This document shows positions 5,716 to 9,035 of a DNA stretch of 9,035 nucleotides, piece by piece (within the stretch, counting starts at the first letter, position 1; each line of letters starts with the position of its first letter). Source of the DNA: Candidatus Coliplasma caballi. GTDB lineage: Bacteria > Bacillota > Clostridia > Oscillospirales > CAG-382. The notes below the pieces were generated by a model. The model searched no databases, was not told the origin of the DNA, and saw only the letters and a program-made list of their open reading frames with translations. The stretch lies in contig JAGHTH010000152.1 in assembly GCA_018065365.1 (NCBI GenBank), forward strand, positions 1 through 9,035, read 5' to 3'. The position numbers and the translations under genes were made by a program.

Positions 5716-5757
5716 GAATATGAGCGCCGTAATCGAAGAAAGGATCGGCCATTTTTT

Positions 5758-7398
5758 ATGGAAGAAAAAATCATCAAAGACCTGACGGGTAACCGTGAGG
5801 AACATATCGCGCCCAAGAAACCGGCGCAGGAAATTCCCGCGGAGAAGCCCGCGTTCAAGCGCCCTGTCGTTCGGCTGGCACAGCCCGCCGAGCAGATGCA
5901 GGAGCATTTGTCCGGCAAAAAAGCCGGGGAGAGCGAGGACGCGCGCGAGGAAGCACCGAAGACGGAAGAATTCCGCTCCGGGCGTCGTTCCGACCGCCCC
6001 AACAGACACGGCAGAAACGATCGCCGCGGCGACCGCACCGGCGAGCGTAACGGCGACCGCCGCAGAGAATTCCCGGCGGAAAAGCCCGCTTCTCCCGTCG
6101 TGAGTGAAGAAAGCGAGCAGGACGTTCCCGAAACGTACGACACCGTCAGCGTAACGGTCGGCGACGATCTTTCGGCGGAATGCTCGGCGCAAAAGGATGC
6201 GGAACGTGCGGAGGGCGCGGAGGTTTCCGAAGCGCAGGGCGCACCCGAAGAAATGATCGAGGTCGTGAGCATCCGTTTCCGCGGAGCCGGCAAGACCTAC
6301 TATTTCGATCCGAACGGCATTGTGTTCCGCGACGGCGATCACGCGATCGTCGAGACGGTGCGCGGTGTGGAGTACGGCGAGGTTACCGTGGGAAACCATC
6401 CCGTTCCGGCAAAGGAAGTCGTTCAGCCGCTGAAGCCCGTTTCGCGCAAAGCGGACGAAATCGACGCGCTGCACGATCGGGAAAACCGCGAGCTCGAACA
6501 GAAAGCCAAGCCGATCTTTTACGAAAAGGTCGAGAAGAACAAACTCGATATGCAGTTGGTTGACGTGGAGTACACGTTCGACAACACCAAACTTTGCTTC
6601 TACTTTACCGCCGAGGGACGCGTGGATTTCCGCGAACTCGTCAAGGATCTCGCGGCGGTGTTCCGCACCCGCATTGAATTGCGTCAGATCGGCGTCCGCG
6701 ACGAAGCGCGGCTGTTCGGCGGGTTGGGCGTCTGCGGCAGACCGTTCTGCTGCAAGGCGTTCCTATCGGATTTCGTGCAGGTTTCGATCAAAATGGCAAA
6801 AGAGCAGAATCTTTCGCTCGCGTCCGCGAAGATCAGCGGTTCCTGCGGGCGACTGATGTGCTGTCTGCGTTACGAGCAGGACACTTACGAGCGTGAAAAC
6901 GCCGAACTGCCGAAACGCGACGACGTGATCTCCACGCCGAAAGGGGACGGCGCCGTGATGGAAAGCAGTTTCCTGACGCGCAAGATCAAGGTGCGGATGC
7001 TGGACGACAATTCGGTGCGCACGTTTACGTTCGACGAGTTGAACGGCACGCCGGCGGAAAGCGAGCCGGCAGTTCGGGAGGCGGAGGCGCCGGAGGGCGA
7101 AACTTCCGCAGAAAGCGGCGAAAAGAACGGACAGAGACAGGAGCGCAGACCGAGAAATTCCGAACGCCGCGGCAGAAACCACGGCAGAAACGCGGACAAC
7201 CGTCCGGAGAAGCGCGGCGAGGAAACTCCCGCGGAGAAAGCGCCGGAAGAAGCCGCTCCCGGAGAAAAGCCGGCGGACGACAGACCGCACGGACACGGCG
7301 ACCGCCACAGAAACCGCCACGGAAACCGACACGGCAACCGTTCCAAGTCCGGACAGAACGGGCAGGGCGGTCAGGGCGGTCAGAACGGTCAGGGGTAA
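5758..7398 (+). CDS. ricT: RicT (YaaT)-like PSP1-domain Fe-S protein with long disordered tails
   Basis: The 546-residue protein is about twice the usual length of RicT/YaaT (about 275). The core, residues 166-428, is a complete PSP1/RicT domain starting MIEVVSIRFRGAGKTYYF and ending RTFTFDEL. It carries two cysteine clusters, CGRPFCC (Cys326, 331, 332) and SCGRLMCC (Cys363, 368, 369). In Bacillus, RicT works with RicA and RicF, binds iron-sulphur clusters and adjusts RNase Y activity on mRNA. The N-tail (1-165) and C-tail (429-546) look disordered and share motifs: PAEKPA-type repeats and Arg/Gly/His/Asn patches (about 73-103 and 459-487), with RHGN repeats and a GQGGQ end. This composition suggests RNA binding or a scaffold role, which is inference. 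The holB-ricT order matches Bacillus. ATG 5758 has AAAGGA 13 bases upstream; no better start is seen. The stop lies 6 bases before the methyltransferase gene. Confidence 0.93.
   Translation: MEEKIIKDLTGNREEHIAPKKPAQEIPAEKPAFKRPVVRLAQPAEQMQEHLSGKKAGESEDAREEAPKTEEFRSGRRSDRPNRHGRNDRRGDRTGERNGDRRREFPAEKPASPVVSEESEQDVPETYDTVSVTVGDDLSAECSAQKDAERAEGAEVSEAQGAPEEMIEVVSIRFRGAGKTYYFDPNGIVFRDGDHAIVETVRGVEYGEVTVGNHPVPAKEVVQPLKPVSRKADEIDALHDRENRELEQKAKPIFYEKVEKNKLDMQLVDVEYTFDNTKLCFYFTAEGRVDFRELVKDLAAVFRTRIELRQIGVRDEARLFGGLGVCGRPFCCKAFLSDFVQVSIKMAKEQNLSLASAKISGSCGRLMCCLRYEQDTYERENAELPKRDDVISTPKGDGAVMESSFLTRKIKVRMLDDNSVRTFTFDELNGTPAESEPAVREAEAPEGETSAESGEKNGQRQERRPRNSERRGRNHGRNADNRPEKRGEETPAEKAPEEAAPGEKPADDRPHGHGDRHRNRHGNRHGNRSKSGQNGQGGQGGQNGQG
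7303..7338 (+). repeat. Three 12-bp tandem coding repeats (RHxN) in ricT
   Basis: Three imperfect 12-base units, CGC-CAC-AGA-AAC then CGC-CAC-GGA-AAC then CGA-CAC-GGC-AAC, encode RHRN-RHGN-RHGN in the disordered C-tail of RicT. The units differ at only a few positions, so unit number could vary between strains. Confidence 0.7.
7351..7395 (+). repeat. Five 9-bp tandem coding repeats (GQN/GQG) at the end of ricT
   Basis: Five 9-base units of the form GGN-CAG-(AAC, GGC or GGG) encode GQN-GQG-GQG-GQN-GQG and run directly to the stop codon. The array also supplies the AGGGG (7391-7395) that may serve as ribosome binding site for the next gene, so changes in unit number would not move that site relative to the start. 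Confidence 0.75.
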
Positions 7399-7404
7399 CG
7401 CGCA

Positions 7405-8208
7405 ATGGATGAAAAGAAACAGAATCGGCCGCGCGGCGATCGCGCTTCCGAAAACGGAATCAAAAAAGAGATCGAAGACGGTGTGATCATCGGCAGAAAC
7501 GCCGTGATCGAACTGCTCAAAAGCGAGAGCGAAGTGGATCGGGTGTTTCTGCGCAAGGGCGAACACGACGGCTCCCTTTCGCTGATCTGCGCGCTGGCGA
7601 AAGCAAAGGGCGTTCCCGTGCTGGAAGCCGACGGCAGAAAACTCGACGCGATGGCTTGCGGCGGGGTGCATCAGGGCGTTGCCGCCGTGATCGCGGAAAC
7701 GGCGTACCTTTCCGTGCAGGAACTGCTTGAGCAAACCGTACAGAAAGGCGAAAAAGCGTTTTTCGTCGTCTGCGACGACGTGGGAGATCCGCACAACCTC
7801 GGCGCGATCATCCGTTCCGCAGAGTGTGCCGGCGCAAACGGGATCATCATTCCCAAGCGGCACGCCGCAGGCGTGAACGCGACGGTCGCCAAGTCTTCTG
7901 CGGGAGCGGTGTTCCATATGCCGATCGCGCGCACCGCGAACCTTGTGAGCGCCGTGCGGTACCTCAAGGAGCAGGGCGTCTGGATCTGGGCGGTGGAAGC
8001 CGGCGGAAAGCCCTACTACGAGCAGGACTTTACCGGGAATACCGCGCTCGTGATGGGAAGCGAGGGCGAGGGCGTTTCGCGGCTGATGAAAGAAGAATGC
8101 GATTTTCTCACGGGCATCCCGATGTTCGGGAAGATCAACTCCTTGAACGTTTCGAACGCCGCTGCGGTGTTGCTGTTCGAGGCGGCAAAGCAGAGACACC
8201 GGGAGTAG
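7405..8208 (+). CDS. rlmB: TrmH-family (RlmB-like) 23S rRNA 2'-O-methyltransferase
   Basis: The 267-residue SPOUT-class methyltransferase uses S-adenosylmethionine to methylate a ribose 2'-OH in RNA; RlmB itself modifies G2251 (E. coli numbering) of 23S rRNA. A charged leader (1-26) precedes the substrate-binding domain (about 27-100, starting VIIGRNAVIELL). The catalytic domain has motif 1 DPHNLGAIIRSAE (128-140, with Asn131 and Arg137), motif 2 ALVMGSEGEGVSRLM (214-228, with Glu220) and motif 3 IPMFGKINSLNVSNAAAV (238-255), which form the trefoil knot. Length is normal for the RlmB/TrmH group 3 family. ATG 7405 is preceded by AGGGG (7391-7395) with 9 bases of spacing. It follows ricT by 6 bases, so it is in the same operon. 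RlmB is favoured over another TrmH-family target by the N-terminal domain, but the substrate is not proven. Confidence 0.92.
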   Translation: MDEKKQNRPRGDRASENGIKKEIEDGVIIGRNAVIELLKSESEVDRVFLRKGEHDGSLSLICALAKAKGVPVLEADGRKLDAMACGGVHQGVAAVIAETAYLSVQELLEQTVQKGEKAFFVVCDDVGDPHNLGAIIRSAECAGANGIIIPKRHAAGVNATVAKSSAGAVFHMPIARTANLVSAVRYLKEQGVWIWAVEAGGKPYYEQDFTGNTALVMGSEGEGVSRLMKEECDFLTGIPMFGKINSLNVSNAAAVLLFEAAKQRHRE

Positions 8209-8222
8209 TTTATCACACGGAG

Positions 8223-8228
8223 AAAGGA
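8223..8228 (+). promoter_or_regulatory. Ribosome binding site selecting a GTG start at 8238
   Basis: AAAGGA is followed by 9 bases and GTG. The overlapping ATG at 8228 starts a different frame that soon stops, so this site supports the GTG of the long right-edge reading frame. Confidence 0.65.
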
Positions 8229-8237
8229 TGAGTCGCT

Positions 8238-9035
8238 GTGGAGATCAACGATACACAGGATATATCCCGTCTGCTCGATCTGGCAGACGAGGAAAACGAA
8301 CTTGCCAGAGCGAAAAAGATAGCGGACGCGGAAGGGTTTGAGAAAACCCGCACCGAACTGCCGGTTTCCAAACCGCAGGAATTCGTTCCGAAAGATACCG
8401 CGACGCGCGTCGATCTTCCCGCAAAGCCGGGAAAACTGAATGCCGAAACGGTGGAACTCATCAAAGAATACAGCACCCGCGAACTGAAAGACGAACACGC
8501 GGACACCCGCGAACTGCGGGATTCTTTGGCGCGCCGTCTGGAAGACGACAAGCTGCGCGGCTATCTGGATACGACGCTCAATCTGACGGCGAAAAAGTCC
8601 GAGACGCTCCGCGCCGCGATCCACGACGGCGACAAGCTGTCCGCGGAAGAAATGGAAAAGCGGATGTCGGCGCGGTTTTCGGATGAAATGCCGCCGCAGG
8701 AAACCGGCGGCTTCGAGCAGGCGGAAATGTTCCAGCTCGGCGACGGTCTGACCATGAAAGAAGCGCCCGCGGAGCGTACCTACGCGAGCTACGATAAAGA
8801 TTACGAGACGCTCGGAAAGCGCGTGGTCGAGGAAGGGATCCCGCCGGAAGAAGATGACGACGGTCAGATCGCGTTCCTGCCGGACGAAACCGACGTTTCG
8901 CCGGTCGATATGGACGAGACGGAGATCAATCTGCGACTGGCGTTCGATATGATGCGGGAAGACGAACTGCCGAAAGACGACAGCCGGTTTGAAAAGATCT
9001 ACCGCAAAAAGAAAAAGAAAAAAGAAGACCTGATC
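8238..9035 (+). CDS. Acidic protein of unknown function (3'-partial)
   Basis: A frame of 266 codons runs from GTG 8238 to the right edge without a stop, starting MEINDTQDISRLLDLADEEN. The GTG is supported by AAAGGA 9 bases upstream, and it sits 29 bases after the methyltransferase gene, so it probably ends the same operon. The visible part is very rich in Asp, Glu, Lys and Arg, with few hydrophobic clusters and no Cys, and is probably disordered or helical. There is a short internal repeat, TRELKDEHAD then TRELRDSLA (residues 80-98), encoded by a 13-bp direct repeat at 8474-8486 and 8504-8516. The visible end turns strongly basic (YRKKKKKKEDLI). An acidic cytoplasmic region ending in a lysine cluster could precede a membrane segment beyond the window, but this is speculation. 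I do not recognise the family. Confidence 0.85.
   Translation, partial: MEINDTQDISRLLDLADEENELARAKKIADAEGFEKTRTELPVSKPQEFVPKDTATRVDLPAKPGKLNAETVELIKEYSTRELKDEHADTRELRDSLARRLEDDKLRGYLDTTLNLTAKKSETLRAAIHDGDKLSAEEMEKRMSARFSDEMPPQETGGFEQAEMFQLGDGLTMKEAPAERTYASYDKDYETLGKRVVEEGIPPEEDDDGQIAFLPDETDVSPVDMDETEINLRLAFDMMREDELPKDDSRFEKIYRKKKKKKEDLI

Noticed and set aside
5720..5785. 21-codon leader-like frame (MSAVIEERIGHFLW...) overlapping the ricT start
   Set aside because: It has poor ribosome binding site spacing, no runs of regulatory codons and no attenuator behind it; probably chance.
4923..6474. Long minus-strand frames opposite holB and ricT (up to 456 codons)
   Set aside because: Ser/Arg-rich low-complexity products antisense to two well-supported genes, with no motif.
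7303..7395. CRISPR-like or mobile-element repeats
   Set aside because: The units are 9-12 bp, contiguous and in frame within ricT, with no spacers; they are coding micro-repeats.
6763..8199. Minus-strand frame of 478 codons opposite ricT and the methyltransferase gene
   Set aside because: It is antisense to two strong gene calls; the composition mirrors the repeats on the other strand and no domain is visible.
8228..8336. ATG-started frame at 8228 overlapping the GTG-started gene
   Set aside because: It stops after about 35 codons with an unlikely composition, and its ATG overlaps the ribosome binding site of the long frame.

Overview
The window is chromosomal, gene-dense and G+C-rich. It looks like an uncultured member of the Bacillota, probably class Clostridia. 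Evidence for this: strong AAAGGAG-type ribosome binding sites; a near-consensus sigma-A promoter; a SpoIID-like/peptidoglycan-binding protein of the kind common in Clostridia; a type II (Fumble-like) pantothenate kinase; and the holB-ricT gene pair known from Bacillus. The genus cannot be named from sequence alone. I see no mobile element, CRISPR array, tRNA or rRNA.

Layout, left to right. (1) 1-1753 (+): a SpoIID-like cell-wall protein with three C-terminal peptidoglycan-binding repeats. It enters from the left edge and is split by an apparent one-base deletion near 270-276. (2) 1924-2460 (-): a small two-helix membrane protein of unknown function, with a strong intrinsic terminator at 1861-1901. 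(3) 2509-3359 (+): a tight cluster of three small proteins I cannot name, the third starting at TTG inside the end of the second. (4) 3324-4555 (-): a type II pantothenate kinase followed 8 bases later by an XRE-family regulator, whose 3' end overlaps the end of the small-protein cluster by 36 bp. (5) 4556-4725: a divergent regulatory region with a sigma-A promoter for the kinase and a weaker promoter for the genes on the right. (6) 4726-9035 (+): a probable operon of holB (DNA polymerase III delta prime), ricT (PSP1-domain Fe-S protein of the Ric/Y complex) with very long disordered tails, rlmB-like 23S rRNA 2'-O-methyltransferase, and the start of an acidic protein of unknown function that leaves the window.

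Functionally, the right half is informational: clamp loading, RNA-processing control and rRNA methylation. The kinase/regulator pair points to coenzyme A synthesis, and the left end to the cell envelope. No clear new multi-gene system is visible. The items most worth a second look are the two-tailed RicT, the three-gene small-protein cluster, the frameshifted wall protein and the acidic protein at the right edge.
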